Shown here piece after piece: positions 32,843 to 43,791 of a DNA stretch of 64,000 nt. This DNA is from Pseudomonas sp. ATCC PTA-122608 (GTDB taxonomy: Bacteria > Pseudomonadota > Gammaproteobacteria > Pseudomonadales > Pseudomonadaceae): contig NZ_LPNO01000010.1 in assembly GCF_001952855.1 (NCBI RefSeq), forward strand, positions 62,001-126,000, given 5' to 3'. Below the pieces are notes generated by a model. That model had not been told where the DNA came from, searched no databases, and was given only the letters and a program-made list of their open reading frames with translations. Both the position numbers and the translations under genes were made by a program. The number at the start of each line of letters is the position of its first letter. Within the stretch, counting starts at the first letter, position 1.

Positions 32843-33967
32843 TTAGCCCTGCCGATAAGGCAGGGCTGCCCTCGCCTCCTCGGCATACGCCAGAATCCCC
32901 ACGCTTTCGCGCTCCAGGAAATCCGCCACCGCCGTCTTCAATCCCGAATGTCGCAGGTAATGCCAGGAATGCGTGATCACCGGCTCAAACCCGCGAATCA
33001 ACTTGTGCTCGCCCTGGGCGCCTGCGTCGAAACGCTGCAAGCCGTGGGCAATCGCGTAGTCCATGCCCTGATAGAAACAGGTCTCGAAGTGCAGCCGGTC
33101 GAACTCGGCCAGGCAGCCCCAGTAACGCCCATAAAAGCTGTCGCCGCCGATCAGGCTGAAGGCCATGGCCACCGGCCGTGAACCTTGTTTGGCCAGCACC
33201 ACGCGAATCGCCTCCGGCATGCGCTCGGCCAGCAAGCTGAAAAAATTCCGGGTCAGGTACGGCGATTGTCGGCGTATGGCGTAAGTATTGGCGTAACAGG
33301 CATAGACAAAATCCCACTGCGCCTCGCTCAACTCACGGCCTTGCAACCACTCGAACTCAATGCCTTGCCCCGCCACCTGCTCACGTTCTTTGCGCATCTG
33401 TTTACGCTTGCGCGAACTCAAGGCGTCGAGGAAGTCCTGGAAGTCACGGTAACCGCGGTTCTGCCAATGAAACTGGCAGCCCAGGCGTTGCAGCCAGCCT
33501 GGCTGTTGAGCCAGCGCGGTATCCGCCAGGGCGTCGGTAAAGTTGATATGGGCGCTGGAAAGGCCTTCGATCTCCAGGTAACCGGGCAGGCTTTTAAGCA
33601 GCTCGAAACCGTCCTCGGCGCTGGCAGCCAACAGACGCGGGCCGCTGACCGGGCTGAAGGGCACGGCCGTCAGCAGCTTCGGGTAATAATCAATGCCGGC
33701 ACGCTCGCAGGCGTCGGCCCAACCGTGGTCGAACACGTATTCGCCATAGGAATGCCATTTGCGATAGCTGGGCAACGCGGCGATCAGCCGGCCACCTTCA
33801 TAGTGCAGCAAATGCTCCGGCTGCCAGCCAGAGTGCGGGCCGATGCTGGCGCTGTCTTCCAGGGCACTGAGGAACGCATGGCGCAGAAACGGCTGATCAG
33901 CGGGGACCAACGCATTCCATTCATCGGACGCAATCTCGGACAGGTTATTCAAACGTTGTAACGGCAT
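32843..33967 (-). CDS. GNAT-fold protein of the FemAB-like DUF482 family
   Basis: A 374-residue cytosolic protein of the group annotated as peptidogalycan biosynthesis or GNAT N-acetyltransferase (DUF482/Acetyltransf_6). The middle part FLDALSSRKRKQMRKEREQV is typical, followed by the GNAT domain (GSRPVAMAFSLIGGDSFYGR YWGC, split here by a space) and the FETCFYQGMDYAIAHGLQRF helix. The true substrate is not established. The last codons (ALPYRQG) are part of the 26-base repeat also found behind aqpZ. The gene stands alone. Confidence 0.82.
   Translation of the reverse strand: MPLQRLNNLSEIASDEWNALVPADQPFLRHAFLSALEDSASIGPHSGWQPEHLLHYEGGRLIAALPSYRKWHSYGEYVFDHGWADACERAGIDYYPKLLTAVPFSPVSGPRLLAASAEDGFELLKSLPGYLEIEGLSSAHINFTDALADTALAQQPGWLQRLGCQFHWQNRGYRDFQDFLDALSSRKRKQMRKEREQVAGQGIEFEWLQGRELSEAQWDFVYACYANTYAIRRQSPYLTRNFFSLLAERMPEAIRVVLAKQGSRPVAMAFSLIGGDSFYGRYWGCLAEFDRLHFETCFYQGMDYAIAHGLQRFDAGAQGEHKLIRGFEPVITHSWHYLRHSGLKTAVADFLERESVGILAYAEEARAALPYRQG
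32847..32872. repeat. 26-base repeat, copy 2 (end of the DUF482 gene)
   Basis: On the minus strand these bases encode the last residues of the DUF482 protein. Copy 1 is 302 bases to the left in the same orientation. The two flank a REP-like pair. Confidence 0.8.
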
Positions 33968-33993
33968 CCCATTCCCCGACGGTCACGGCATTG

Positions 33994-34093
33994 TGTAGGA
34001 GCGAGCTTGCTCGCGATGGTCGTTAACGATAACGCGACCATTCTGACAGAACGCGGCGGCCTCTGGTTCTTCGCGAGCAAGCTCGCTCCTACA
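33994..34093. repeat. REP pair (GGAGCGAGCTTGCTCGCG type)
   Basis: Intact arms TGTAGGAGCGAGCTTGCTCG and reverse complement; the interior (GGTCGTTAACGATAACGCG) is nearly that of the copies at 16669 and 46793. It lies between the DUF482 gene and the porin terminator. Confidence 0.9.
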
Positions 34094-34104
34094 GGACCCG
34101 ACGC

Positions 34105-34132
34105 AAAAAAAAGCCCCGCCAAACGGCGGGGC
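34105..34132 (-). terminator. Rho-independent terminator of the porin gene
   Basis: On the minus strand GCCCCGCC-GTTT-GGCGGGGC followed by eight Ts. Confidence 0.93.
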
Positions 34133-34196
34133 AAACCAAATGAGGAGCGCTTTGACGGATGAAGAAAGAGCGCTTTGGAGCGGTATTGCGGGTTGC

Positions 34197-35531
34197 TTAG
34201 AACACGTACTGCACGCGGGCCACGATGGCGTCGCCGCTGTCGTCGCCGGCGGCGTTGACCACGTTGTCGGTCTTGGCCTTGATGTAGTTGGCGGAGACTT
34301 TCACCGCCTCGTTGGCGTACCAGTTCACCCCGATGATGTTCAGGTTGGCCTTGGCATCGCCCACTTCACGGGTGGCGGTGTTGCGCACTACGTTTTTGTC
34401 ATCAACGGTGATGTTGTCGTAACGGTAGAACACTTCCCACGCGCCGTACTGCTTGTTCTCGGGCTTGATGGTGTCGAACTTGGCGCCGTCGAGTTTGTAG
34501 ACGCGGGACTCGCCGGTCAGGGTGTAGGCCACCTGGCCGTAGAAGCCGCTGGCTTTCACGTCCTGATAGGCGCTGCTGTCGGCCTTCATCTTGCGGTTCA
34601 GGTATTCGCCCTGCAGGGACAACGGACCACGGGCGAATGCAAATTCGCCGCCGAACACGGTGTCGGTGTCGTAGGCGTCGTTCGCCGTCAGGCTGCCGGA
34701 ATCCAGACCCACACCGCCGCCGAAGGTCGCACGGTTGCCGTTGGCGCCCGCATCGTTGCCGCCGTTGGTGGAAACGCCGCGAACCCCAAGACGCGGACGA
34801 ATACGCGAGTCGAAGGCCGTGTCCTTCAGGTCACGTACCGCGTAATCCAGGCCCAGGTGCAGCACGTTGCCGGCGTCATGCATCGGCGCGAACACCGCAC
34901 GGGCGTTGAATTGCTTCACGCCTTTGCCGTTCTTGTCGTTGATATCCTTGGAAGAAACGCTGGCCGACAGGTAAGCCATGTCGCCGACCACCGAACTGGC
35001 CTGGATGCCCATGCCGTTGGCGTGGGAGTGGATCCAGTCCGCGACTTCATACGCTGCGTTGCGGTCAACACCGGTGACCCACTTGGAGCTGGTGGCTTTT
35101 TCCAGGCCGAAGTCTTCGTCGAAGCGACCGGCGCGAATCACGACAGGCTTGAAGCCGGTGTAAGACATGGACGCTTCATCGAAGTAGCCATCGTCTGCGT
35201 TGCCGGAGTTATGGGACAGGTCGTAGTTGACCTGGTATTTCCAGTCCTTGTAGACGGTGCCGCCAAACTCGATGTAGGCGCGGCGGAAATAGGCCGCATC
35301 AGCCGAGTCACCGTTCTTGGTGTAATAGCCATCAAACGTGCCGTAATCGGCCTGCAAACGACCACCCAGCTTGAAGCTGAAATTCTGGTCGGTGGTTGCA
35401 ACCTCAAGGCCGCCCTTGGTTTTGACAACGATATCGGCGCCGTCAGTTGTGACAGTACCGGCGAAAGCCTGGGCGGTGACAGCCAGGGCCAAGGCGCTGG
35501 CCGCGAAACCGGCGAAGTGCTTACGGATCAT
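34197..35531 (-). CDS. OprP/OprO-family porin
   Basis: A 444-residue outer-membrane porin of the phosphate-selective O/P family. A signal peptide ([20 protein letters not shown], cleavage after AFA) is followed by [20 protein letters not shown] and the [20 protein letters not shown] motif that marks this family; the protein ends in the terminal Phe (VARVQYVF) needed for barrel assembly. Members form trimeric anion channels for phosphate or polyphosphate. No recognisable pho box was found upstream, so regulation by phosphate is only assumed. A terminator follows. Confidence 0.85.
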   Translation of the reverse strand: MIRKHFAGFAASALALAVTAQAFAGTVTTDGADIVVKTKGGLEVATTDQNFSFKLGGRLQADYGTFDGYYTKNGDSADAAYFRRAYIEFGGTVYKDWKYQVNYDLSHNSGNADDGYFDEASMSYTGFKPVVIRAGRFDEDFGLEKATSSKWVTGVDRNAAYEVADWIHSHANGMGIQASSVVGDMAYLSASVSSKDINDKNGKGVKQFNARAVFAPMHDAGNVLHLGLDYAVRDLKDTAFDSRIRPRLGVRGVSTNGGNDAGANGNRATFGGGVGLDSGSLTANDAYDTDTVFGGEFAFARGPLSLQGEYLNRKMKADSSAYQDVKASGFYGQVAYTLTGESRVYKLDGAKFDTIKPENKQYGAWEVFYRYDNITVDDKNVVRNTATREVGDAKANLNIIGVNWYANEAVKVSANYIKAKTDNVVNAAGDDSGDAIVARVQYVF

Positions 35532-35870
35532 CGAAGAATTCCCCTAATTGATGGTCTTGTGCATTGGTAAAACACGCGATTTAGAGCCGCTGGTGTTGGG
35601 GGGCGATCTTGGCGAGGGGATATTTCAGTCGGGTTGCTGGAACATAAAGATTTTGTTACTCGGGAACTTTTTAATAGCCATTCGAAATAAGCCGAAGCCT
35701 ACGCAAATCAAGGCTCCAGCCCATAAAACTGGTGAAAATGCCAGATGTTGCGAAATGTAAAAACACCCGAGAAAAATGAATAATTTTTCATGTTGATTAT
35801 TTTTTGAGCAAAAAAAAGCCCGCATCATTTATCGATGCGGGCTTGGTTTTTGTGTGAAAAGTGACGGGTA
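35532..35870. other. Intergenic region between the porin and anti-sigma genes
   Basis: About 340 bases, AT-rich in the middle. It should carry the porin promoter on the minus strand and it contains the terminator of the sigma/anti-sigma operon. A hydrophobic 67-residue frame on the minus strand has no ribosome-binding site and begins inside the terminator, so it was not called. Confidence 0.4.
35810..35842 (-). terminator. Terminator of the fabH-like/sigma/anti-sigma operon
   Basis: GCCCGCATC and GATGCGGGC form a 9-bp stem, followed on the minus strand by eight Ts; the plus strand has a weaker T-run as well. Confidence 0.92.
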
Positions 35871-36104
35871 TTACGGGTCGCGGGAACGCTCGGCGGCCAG
35901 ACGCTCGGCCAACGCGTCGATATCGGCAATGGGCGGCTCGGGCAGAATCCTCAGTGTCGCCTGCATCAAGCGCATCTGCCGGATAAAGCGTCGGCAGTTG
36001 GCGCAGAACATCAGGTGATGACGCACCAGCAGACGCTCGCGAAAGGTCAGTTGCCCATCGAGATAGTCACTGGAACGCGCCACTTGTTCTTTACAGGTCA
36101 ACAT
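35871..36104 (-). CDS. Zinc-finger anti-sigma factor
   Basis: A 77-residue protein with the ZAS zinc-binding motif: H-x3-C-x2-C in VRHHLMFCANCRRF, with the upstream Cys at residue 4 (MLTCKEQ). This is typical of RsrA/ChrR-type anti-sigma factors that hold an ECF sigma factor until oxidation or metal loss. Its start overlaps the stop of the sigma gene by 7 bases, so translation is coupled. There is no membrane segment, so the sensed signal is cytosolic. Confidence 0.85.
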   Translation of the reverse strand: MLTCKEQVARSSDYLDGQLTFRERLLVRHHLMFCANCRRFIRQMRLMQATLRILPEPPIADIDALAERLAAERSRDP

Positions 36105-36712
36105 TCGCCGGTTTCCTCAAAATGCTCCACCGTGGCGAAGACTTTAAGCCGTGCTCGATGCAGCAGCACACGAACATTGGAGAGCGATAGCGTCAGAAGA
36201 TTACAAATCTCCTCCAACTCCAGCCCCTGACGTTCGCGCAGCAGCAGCACGCTGCTTTGCAGTTCGGAAAGACTCGCCAGTGTGTGCTCAAGGCATTTAC
36301 GCAGTTCGTCTTCGGTAAGCAGCGCTTCGGGAGTGTCCTGATGCCAGGCAAACGGCGCGACGGCCCAGTGGCCATCGTCAGGCACAAAGCGATCATCGCC
36401 GATGGTGCCGTGGGGTGACGGCAGGTCATCAAGCAGCACTTCCCGGCGATTTTGCTTGTAGCGGCCTTTTGCCGAGTTGGCCGTGATGGTCAGCAGCCAG
36501 GTCTTGAGGCTGGAGCGCCCCTCGAACTTCGCCAGGTTGCGCACCACCGACAGCCAGGCGTCCTGGACCACCTCATCGGCATGGCGCTGGCCAACGATGG
36601 CATAGGCCACGGCACGCATCGCGCTCTGGTAGGTGGTGACCAACTCCTTGTAGGCCCGCTGCTCACCCTTGAGCAATCGTTCAAGCAGGTGCGCGTCGTC
36701 CGCTGCTGCCAT
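36098..36712 (-). CDS. ECF sigma factor
   Basis: A 204-residue ECF-type sigma-70 factor. Region 2 is at about residues 20-85 (YKELVTTYQSAMRAVAYAIV, DEVVQDAWLSVVRNLAKFEG, SLKTWLLTITANSAKGRYKQ). Region 4 is near the C-terminus (LEEICNLLTLSLSNVRVLLH with RARLKVF). The linker between them is long (about 50 residues) and includes a Pro/Asp-rich stretch. It is followed by its anti-sigma factor and preceded, 25 bases upstream, by a FabH-like synthase, so all three form one operon. In P. aeruginosa PA3285 is in this place (from memory). Confidence 0.88.
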   Translation of the reverse strand: MAAADDAHLLERLLKGEQRAYKELVTTYQSAMRAVAYAIVGQRHADEVVQDAWLSVVRNLAKFEGRSSLKTWLLTITANSAKGRYKQNRREVLLDDLPSPHGTIGDDRFVPDDGHWAVAPFAWHQDTPEALLTEDELRKCLEHTLASLSELQSSVLLLRERQGLELEEICNLLTLSLSNVRVLLHRARLKVFATVEHFEETGEC

Positions 36713-36737
36713 TCAAGACCTCGATTTCAAAACATGA

Positions 36738-37859
36738 TCAGCGTTTGCGCAAAATCACGCTACCAATCGAATACCCGGCGCCAAACGAGCTGAGCACGGC
36801 CACAGCGCCCTTGGGCAAGTCGTCCTGGTAGGTGTGAAACGCAATCACCGAACCCGCGGAGCTGGTGTTGGCGTAAGTATCGAGGATCACCGGCGCTTCT
36901 TCCACCGAAGCCTCACGGCCCAGCAGTTTCTTGACGATCAGGTGGTTCATGCTGAGGTTGGCCTGGTGCAGCCAGAAGCGCTTCACATCGCCGACATTCA
37001 GCTGGTTTTCCGACAGGTGCTTGCCGATCAACTCAGCGACCATCGGGCAGACATCACGGAAGACTTTGCGGCCTTCTTGCACGAACAGCTTGTCGGAGGC
37101 GCCAATGCCCTCTTCTGCTGCGCGGTTGAGGAAGCCGAAGTTATTGCGGATGTTGTTGGAGAACTTGGTCAGCAGCTTGGTGCTCACCACGTCGAACTGA
37201 TGCTCGGAAGTGGCCAGGTCGGCCCGCTCCAGAATCACGGCGGTGGCCGCATCGCCAAAGATGAAATGGCTGTCGCGGTCGCGGAAGTTCAGGTGGCCGG
37301 TGCAGATCTCCGGGTTGACCATCAGGATCGCCCGGGCCTGGCCCAGCTGGATGCTGTTGGCGGCATTCTGGATACCGAAGGTCGCCGAGGAACAGGCCAC
37401 GTTCATGTCAAAGCCGAAACCCTGGATACCCAACGCTTCCTGGACTTCAATGGCAATTGCCGGGTACGCCCGCTGCAGGTTGGAACAGGCAACGATCACA
37501 CCATCGATGTCAGCGGCGGTCTTGCCGGCGCGCTGCAAGGCTTGCTCGGCAGCACCCACGGCCATCTGGCAGAGGATCGACCACTCGTCGTTGGAGCGCT
37601 CCGGCAGGCGCGGCGCCATGCGCTGCGGGTCGAGAATGCCGGCCTTGTCCATGACAAAGCGGCTCTTGATGCCTGAGGCCTTTTCGATGAAGGCTGCGCT
37701 GGATTCGGTCAGTGGCTGGACGTCGCCGCGTTCGATGGCTGCGGCGTTATCCAGGTTGAACTGTTGCACGTAAGCATTGAAAGACTGCACCAGCTCTTCG
37801 TTGGAAATGCTGTTGGCCGGGGTGTACAGGCCTGTGCCGCTGATGACGACGTTATGCAC
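36738..37859 (-). CDS. FabH-like 3-oxoacyl-ACP synthase III (FabH2 type)
   Basis: A 373-residue condensing enzyme of the thiolase fold. The catalytic triad is present: C156 (MNVACSSATFG), H298 (WLHQAN) and N331 (DTYANTSSAG). It is about 50 residues longer than housekeeping FabH, with an insert near residues 20-60. It resembles P. aeruginosa PA3286, reported to condense octanoyl-CoA from beta-oxidation with malonyl-ACP, feeding fatty acids back into synthesis. A perfect dyad (TTGGTAC/GTACCAA) lies 36 bases upstream. It is the first gene of an operon with an ECF sigma factor and anti-sigma factor. Confidence 0.82.
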   Translation of the reverse strand: MHNVVISGTGLYTPANSISNEELVQSFNAYVQQFNLDNAAAIERGDVQPLTESSAAFIEKASGIKSRFVMDKAGILDPQRMAPRLPERSNDEWSILCQMAVGAAEQALQRAGKTAADIDGVIVACSNLQRAYPAIAIEVQEALGIQGFGFDMNVACSSATFGIQNAANSIQLGQARAILMVNPEICTGHLNFRDRDSHFIFGDAATAVILERADLATSEHQFDVVSTKLLTKFSNNIRNNFGFLNRAAEEGIGASDKLFVQEGRKVFRDVCPMVAELIGKHLSENQLNVGDVKRFWLHQANLSMNHLIVKKLLGREASVEEAPVILDTYANTSSAGSVIAFHTYQDDLPKGAVAVLSSFGAGYSIGSVILRKR

Positions 37860-37894
37860 GGTCGTTCCTCTAAATCTGTTCAGGCAGAAGGGTA

Positions 37895-37912
37895 TTGGTA
37901 CCGTCGTACCAA
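37895..37912. promoter_or_regulatory. Perfect dyad upstream of the FabH-like gene
   Basis: TTGGTAC-CGTC-GTACCAA, 7-bp arms with a 4-base spacer. It is the right size for a TetR-type operator and sits where the operon promoter should be. No regulator gene of that type is adjacent apart from the ECF/anti-sigma pair. Confidence 0.5.
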
Positions 37913-38087
37913 ACCGTAAGTAGTTTTATGCCGCCCAGCGGCCTTCAAACTGGTAACGCTTTATTCCATCGCGCCACGGCTGCACCAGCCCAACTCGACG
38001 ATCCCGGCATTTATAACCGCGAAGTTTGCCATAAAGCCTGGGGTTTGGCGCCATTTGCTCGACAGGCGCCTGTCCCCAGGATTGTGG

Positions 38088-41000
38088 TCACGCTTCGACC
38101 AGGCTCCATTGCTTGCTCAGACGCTTGTCGGAAATCGGCACCTTGGTGCCCAACTGCTGCGCAAACAGCGACACCCGGTATTCCTCCAGCCACCAGCGAT
38201 ACAGCTCCAACTGAGGGTCGCGCTTACCTTCCTGGGCGTGCTTGTTGAGGCGATTCTGATACTGGCTCCACAACCCACTCAGTTCGGTACTCCAGACCCG
38301 ATCCTTCTGCACCTGGCTCGGCAGTTTCTCCAGGCGCAACTCGATGGCCTTGAGGAAACGCGGCAGCTCCTTGAACCATTGCGCCGGGGTTTCCCGCACG
38401 AAACCGGGATACACCAGGTTGCTCAGTTGCTGCTTGATGTCATTGAGAGCCACGGCCTGGGCCAGGTCAATCTTGCCCTTGAAGCGTTTTTGCAGGCCAT
38501 GCCACAGTTTCAGGATGTCGAGGGTCAAGCGCGCCTGGCGCTCGGCATGTTCGGTCCAACTGCCACGCTTGCGCTCGGCCAAGGCGGCCAGGCCGGCGCC
38601 GTCACGCGGCAGGCTGGCTTCGCCTTCCAGCACGCAGCTGTCGAGGCTGGCCAGCAGAATGTCTTCCACCAGGGCTTCGATACGCCCCAGCTCGCGGTAC
38701 ATCAGCCCCAACTCGGTCAGGCCGGGCAACTTGCCCCGCAGGAATTTTGCCGGCTCGGCCAATTGTTGCAGCAGCAAACGTTGCAAGGCCCGACGGTGCT
38801 GAAACTCCGCCTCGGCGGCGGTGGAGAAACGCCCTTCCTTGACCGTACCGTTTTCTTCAACCAATGCCGGATACACCGTCATCGACAACCCGGCGATATT
38901 TTGCTGGGTTTTCTCGGCCACCGCTGCGAACACCTTGGCTTCCACCGGCTGCTGGCTTTTCGCCGTCTGCGGTACGGCCAACGCGGCCTGGCTGGCTTCG
39001 GCGAAACGTGCGGTCAGCTCGGCCAGGTCGCGGCCTTCACCGAGGAACTTGCCTTGGCCGTCGACCACTTCAAGGTTCATCTTCAGGTGGTTTTCCACCT
39101 GCTGCGCAGCCTCAGCCCAGGCTTCATCGCTGACCCTTGCCCCGGTCATACGCAACAATTCGCGCCCCAGCGCCTGGGGCAACGAGCCTTGGCCAAATTC
39201 GATGCGTTGCAGGGCCGCCTTGACGAAATCCGGCACCGGCACGAAGTTCTTGCGCAGGGCCTTGGGCAAGTTACGCACCAGGGCAATGCACTTGGCCTCG
39301 ATCACACCCGGCACCAGCCACTCCAGGCGCTCGGGTGGCAAGGCCGGCAACAGCGGCGCCGGCACGCGCAAGGTCACGCCGTCCCGGGGATGGTTGGGTT
39401 CGAAGTGGTAACTCAAGGCCAGGGCCAGGTCGCCCAGGTGCAAGGTGTCCGGGTAATGGGCAGCAGTGACCTCACTGGCTTCGCGGGCCAGCACGTCTTC
39501 TTCGCGCATGATCAACAGTTGCGGGTCTTTCTGGCTGTTGACCTTGTACCAACTGTCGAAGGTTGCGGTCTGGTGGATCTCGGCGGGCAGGCGCGCATCG
39601 TAGAAGGCGTACAGGGTTTCTTCGTCCGCCAGGATGTCGCGCCGGCGGGCCTTGGCTTCCAGCTCGTCGAGCTGCTCCAGCAGTTGCTGGTTGGCCGTCA
39701 GGCAACGGGCCCGGGACTGAATCTCGCCGCGCACCAGGCCTTCACGGATAAACAGCTCGCGGGACGTCACCGGATCAATCGGCCCGTAATGCACCGGCCG
39801 GCGCCCGACGATGATCAACCCGAACAGGGTGATCTGCTCAAACGCCACCACTTGGCCGCGCTTCTTCTCCCAATGGGGTTCGAAGTGGTTTTTCTTGATC
39901 AGGTGCCCGGCCAACGGCTCGATCCAGTCGGCGTCGATCTTGGCCACCATCCGTGCATACAGCTTGGTGGTTTCCACCAGTTCGGCGGTCATCAGCCATT
40001 GCGGGCGCTTCTTACCGATGCCCGAGGAAGGGTGAATCCAGAAACGCCGCTGACGCGCGCCCAGGTAATCGCCGTCTTCGGTTTTCTGGCCGATCTGGCT
40101 CAGCAGGCCGGACAGCACCGCCTTGTGCAGTTTCGGGAAATCCGCCGGTTCCTTGTTGACGGTCAGCTGCATGTCGCGGCAGATCAAACTCAACTGGCGG
40201 TGGGAATCACGCCACTCCCGCAGGCGCAGGTAATTCAGGAAATTCTTGCGGCACCAGTTACGCAACGGGCTGGCGGTCAGTTCCTGGCGCTGTTCTTCAA
40301 AACCACGCCATAGATTCACCAATCCGGCAAAGTCCGAATCCGGGTCCTTCCATTGTGCGTGAGCCTGGTCGGCGGCTTGCTGGCGTTCCGGCGGACGCTC
40401 GCGCGGGTCCTGGATCGACATGGCGCTGGCGACGATCAGCACTTCCTGCAAGCTGCCGAGCTTGGCGGCTTCCAGCAACATGCGGCCCATGCGCGGGTCC
40501 ACCGGCAAACGCGCCAACTGGCGGCCCATCGGGGTGAGTTGGCTGTTGCGGTCGACCGCCGACAACTCTTGCAGCAGGTTGAAACCGTCGCTGATGGCCT
40601 TGCCATCCGGCGGCTCGATAAACGGGAAGTCGGTGATCTCGCCCAGGCGCAGGTGCAGCATCTGCAGGATCACGGCCGCGAGATTGGTCCGCAGGATTTC
40701 CGGGTCGGTAAATTCCGGACGCCCGATAAAATCTTCTTCGCTGAACAAGCGCACGCAAATGCCCGGCTCCACCCGCCCGCACCGGCCTTTACGCTGGTTG
40801 GCGCTGGCCTGGGAAATCGCCTCGATCGGCAAGCGCTGGACCTTGGCACGGTAGCTGTAGCGGCTGATGCGCGCGGTGCCGCTGTCGATCACATACCGAA
40901 TGCCCGGCACGGTCAGCGACGTTTCCGCGACGTTGGTCGCCAGCACCACGCGCCGGCCCGGATGGGACTGGAAAATCCGCTGTTGCTCGGCCGGTGACAG

Positions 41001-41999
41001 GCGCGCATACAGCGGCAGGATTTCGGTGTGCTTGAGCTGGGCCTTGCGCAGCATGTCGGCAGCGTCGCGAATCTCGCGCTCGCCGGGCAGGAACACCAGC
41101 ACATCGCCTGGGCTCTTGCGCTCGCTGCGTTCAAAGGCGGCAATTTCGTCGAGGGTGGCGAGAATCGCTTGGTCGACGGTCAGGTCGTCCTCGACGCGGT
41201 TGCCCTCCTCGTCCTGCTCCAGGGTCAGCGGGCGGTACCAGGTTTCCACCGGGAAGGTACGGCCCGACACCTCGACAATCGGCGCATCGTCGAAGTGCTT
41301 GGAAAAGCGCTCCAGGTCGATGGTCGCCGAGGTAATGATGACTTTGAGGTCCGGACGACGCGGCAGCAGGGTTTTCAGGTAGCCCAGCAGGAAGTCGATG
41401 TTCAGGCTGCGTTCGTGGGCTTCGTCGACGATGATCGTGTCGTAGCGTTCGAGGTAGCGGTCGTTCTGGGTTTCGGCCAGCAGGATGCCGTCGGTCATCA
41501 GCTTGATCAGGGTGTTTGAATCACTCTGATCTTCAAACCGCACTTGATAACCCACCAGCGAGCCCAACGGCGTCGCCAGTTCTTCGGCGACCCGGCTTGC
41601 CACGCTGCGCGCCGCAATTCGCCGCGGCTGGGTATGACCGATCAGGCCGTATTGGCCGCGGCCGATTTCCAGGCAGATTTTTGGCAACTGCGTGGTTTTA
41701 CCCGATCCGGTCTCACCGGCAATGATCAGCACCTGATGCTTGAGCAGCGCCGCCTTGATTTCGTCGCGCTTGGCGGCGATCGGCAAGCTGTCGTCATAGC
41801 GAATCACCGGCAAGCTGGCACGCCGCGCCGTCACTTGCGCGCAGGAGGCCTGCATCCGCGTTACCCACTGCGCAAGTTTTTCCTCATCGGGTTTCTTGCG
41901 CAGCTCAAGCAGCTGCCGCCGCAAGCGGTGGCGGTCGGCGAGCATAGCGTGATCGAGGTTTTTCAGCAGTTGGTCGATAGCGGGCGCTTGGTCAGTCAT
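38088..41999 (-). CDS. hrpA: DEAH-box RNA helicase HrpA
   Basis: A 1303-residue helicase, the usual HrpA length. Walker A GETGSGKT at residues 95-102 and DEAH at 192-195 ([13 protein letters not shown]); motif III TSATID; the second RecA domain has [14 protein letters not shown] and the [12 protein letters not shown] motif. The helicase-associated and OB-fold regions follow, and the long C-terminal half is the HrpA-specific DUF3418 domain. HrpA is implicated in mRNA processing and in rescuing stalled ribosomes. No clear ribosome-binding site is visible. AceK lies upstream on the same strand, 70 bases away. Confidence 0.95.
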   Translation of the reverse strand: MTDQAPAIDQLLKNLDHAMLADRHRLRRQLLELRKKPDEEKLAQWVTRMQASCAQVTARRASLPVIRYDDSLPIAAKRDEIKAALLKHQVLIIAGETGSGKTTQLPKICLEIGRGQYGLIGHTQPRRIAARSVASRVAEELATPLGSLVGYQVRFEDQSDSNTLIKLMTDGILLAETQNDRYLERYDTIIVDEAHERSLNIDFLLGYLKTLLPRRPDLKVIITSATIDLERFSKHFDDAPIVEVSGRTFPVETWYRPLTLEQDEEGNRVEDDLTVDQAILATLDEIAAFERSERKSPGDVLVFLPGEREIRDAADMLRKAQLKHTEILPLYARLSPAEQQRIFQSHPGRRVVLATNVAETSLTVPGIRYVIDSGTARISRYSYRAKVQRLPIEAISQASANQRKGRCGRVEPGICVRLFSEEDFIGRPEFTDPEILRTNLAAVILQMLHLRLGEITDFPFIEPPDGKAISDGFNLLQELSAVDRNSQLTPMGRQLARLPVDPRMGRMLLEAAKLGSLQEVLIVASAMSIQDPRERPPERQQAADQAHAQWKDPDSDFAGLVNLWRGFEEQRQELTASPLRNWCRKNFLNYLRLREWRDSHRQLSLICRDMQLTVNKEPADFPKLHKAVLSGLLSQIGQKTEDGDYLGARQRRFWIHPSSGIGKKRPQWLMTAELVETTKLYARMVAKIDADWIEPLAGHLIKKNHFEPHWEKKRGQVVAFEQITLFGLIIVGRRPVHYGPIDPVTSRELFIREGLVRGEIQSRARCLTANQQLLEQLDELEAKARRRDILADEETLYAFYDARLPAEIHQTATFDSWYKVNSQKDPQLLIMREEDVLAREASEVTAAHYPDTLHLGDLALALSYHFEPNHPRDGVTLRVPAPLLPALPPERLEWLVPGVIEAKCIALVRNLPKALRKNFVPVPDFVKAALQRIEFGQGSLPQALGRELLRMTGARVSDEAWAEAAQQVENHLKMNLEVVDGQGKFLGEGRDLAELTARFAEASQAALAVPQTAKSQQPVEAKVFAAVAEKTQQNIAGLSMTVYPALVEENGTVKEGRFSTAAEAEFQHRRALQRLLLQQLAEPAKFLRGKLPGLTELGLMYRELGRIEALVEDILLASLDSCVLEGEASLPRDGAGLAALAERKRGSWTEHAERQARLTLDILKLWHGLQKRFKGKIDLAQAVALNDIKQQLSNLVYPGFVRETPAQWFKELPRFLKAIELRLEKLPSQVQKDRVWSTELSGLWSQYQNRLNKHAQEGKRDPQLELYRWWLEEYRVSLFAQQLGTKVPISDKRLSKQWSLVEA

Positions 42000-42069
42000 C
42001 AGGTACGCAAAGGTCGTCTATGTATGCAGGGGGCGGATTGTCGCAGAAAAGCGCCGCCACGCGCTCCCC

Positions 42070-43791
42070 TCATTCGTTGTCCAGACCCTTGCGACGGTAG
42101 GGAAACACGTCAATCACCTTGCCAGCGCGAATCGCGTCTTGCAGGCCTTTCCAGTAGTCGGCGTTGTACAACTCGCCGTGCAGTTCGTCGAACAGCCGGC
42201 GCTGGCTGGCATCGGCAAACAGGAATGGCGGAAATTCCTCCGGGAACACATCCAGCGGACCGATGGAGTACCAGGGCTCGGAGGCCATTTCATCTTCCGG
42301 GGTACGCGGCGCGGGGATGTGGCGGAAGTTGGCCTCGGTGAGAAAGCAGATTTCGTCATAGTCGTAGAACACCACGCGGCCATGGCGAGTGACGCCAAAA
42401 TTCTTCAGCAACATATCGCCGGGAAAAATATTCGCCGCCGCCAGTTGCTTGATCGCCAGGCCGTAGTCTTCCAGCGCTTCGCGCACCTGGGCTTCGTTGG
42501 CGTTTTCGAGATAGAGGTTGAGCGGGGTCATGCGCCGCTCGGTCCAGCAGTGGCGGATCAGCACCGTATCGCCTTCCACTTCGACGGTGCCTGCGGCCAC
42601 TTCAAGCAACTCGGCCAGGCATTCAGGCTCGAACTTGCTCAACGGAAAACGGAAGTCGGCGAACTCCTGGGTATCAGCCATGCGCCCGACCCGGTCAACA
42701 CTTTTCACCAGCCGGTACTTCTCGATCACCGTGGCGCGGTTGACGTTTTTCGACGGTGAAAAGCGGTCCTTGATGATCTTGAACACGGTGTTGAAGCCCG
42801 GCAGGGTAAACACGCTCATGACCATGCCGCGCACGCCCGGGGCCATGATGAACTGGTCGTCGGTGGTGGCGAGGTGGTTGATCAGCGCCCGATAGAATTC
42901 GGATTTGCCGTGTTTGTAGAAGCCGATGGAGGTGTACAGCTCGGCGATGTGCTTGCCCGGCAGGATGCGCTTGAGGAAGCCGATAAACTCCGCCGGCACC
43001 GGCACATCCACCATGAAATAGGAGCGGGTGAACGAGAAGATGATCGACACATCCGCTTCGTCGGTGATCAGCGCGTCGATCTGGATGCCGCGCCCTTCCC
43101 GGTGCAGCAGCGGGATCACCAGTGGCCACTGTTCGTCGCGGGTGTAGATGCGCCCTACGAGGTACGCGCCTTTGTTGCGGTACAGCACCGAGGAGAATAG
43201 TTCGACGTTGAGGTCCGGGTCCTTGCAGACCCAATCCGGCAGGTTCTCGCGCAATTGCGCTTCCAGGCGGCGCAGGTCGGCGGGCAAGTCGGCGTAGGGT
43301 TCGCTGAAACCGTAGTCGGCGAAAATCTGTTCCAGCATGCCCGTCAGATTGCCCTCCGGCTTGTAGGTGCGGGTTTGCGCGGCTCGGGCACGGCGCAGGC
43401 TGGGCCGCGTGGTGTGAATGAACATGCAACCGTCGCTGATCAGGTCATGGCTGAACAGCCCGCAAAATGTCGAGTTGTACCAGGTCTCGGACAGCTCATC
43501 GTCAAACCGCAGGTCGATCAGGCTGATGTAGGCGCTTTTCACCAGCGGCCATGCCGCAATGTCGAGTAATACAGCTTCATCGAAGGCTGCCCGCAGCCGC
43601 GCCGTGACTTCACTGACCTTGTCTTCATACAGGTTGATACGTGCCGCCGAGGCCGCCTGCCCTTGCTGCCACTGCGCCTTTTCGAAACGCTCCCGGGCGC
43701 CATCGGTGATCTGGCGGAAGTGCTCGCGGTAGTCGTCGAAGCCGTCGAGGATCATCTGTGCAATGTCGAGGGCTGGCGTTTGCTGCGGCAT
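42070..43791 (-). CDS. aceK: Isocitrate dehydrogenase kinase/phosphatase
   Basis: A 573-residue AceK. The bifunctional enzyme phosphorylates and dephosphorylates isocitrate dehydrogenase to switch flux between the TCA cycle and the glyoxylate shunt. The family ATP-binding loop APGVRGMVM is present, as are the kinase-like catalytic region [25 protein letters not shown] (split here by a space) and the N-terminal regulatory domain. The start at [12 protein letters not shown] is preferred because GAGG lies 7 bases upstream; a start seven codons earlier is possible. The upstream region carries two TTGTACA repeats. It is not next to aceA or aceB, as is usual for Pseudomonas. Confidence 0.94.
   Translation of the reverse strand: MPQQTPALDIAQMILDGFDDYREHFRQITDGARERFEKAQWQQGQAASAARINLYEDKVSEVTARLRAAFDEAVLLDIAAWPLVKSAYISLIDLRFDDELSETWYNSTFCGLFSHDLISDGCMFIHTTRPSLRRARAAQTRTYKPEGNLTGMLEQIFADYGFSEPYADLPADLRRLEAQLRENLPDWVCKDPDLNVELFSSVLYRNKGAYLVGRIYTRDEQWPLVIPLLHREGRGIQIDALITDEADVSIIFSFTRSYFMVDVPVPAEFIGFLKRILPGKHIAELYTSIGFYKHGKSEFYRALINHLATTDDQFIMAPGVRGMVMSVFTLPGFNTVFKIIKDRFSPSKNVNRATVIEKYRLVKSVDRVGRMADTQEFADFRFPLSKFEPECLAELLEVAAGTVEVEGDTVLIRHCWTERRMTPLNLYLENANEAQVREALEDYGLAIKQLAAANIFPGDMLLKNFGVTRHGRVVFYDYDEICFLTEANFRHIPAPRTPEDEMASEPWYSIGPLDVFPEEFPPFLFADASQRRLFDELHGELYNADYWKGLQDAIRAGKVIDVFPYRRKGLDNE

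Noticed and set aside
35625..35828. A 67-codon hydrophobic minus-strand frame
   Set aside because: It starts inside a terminator, lacks a ribosome-binding site and internal Met with support.
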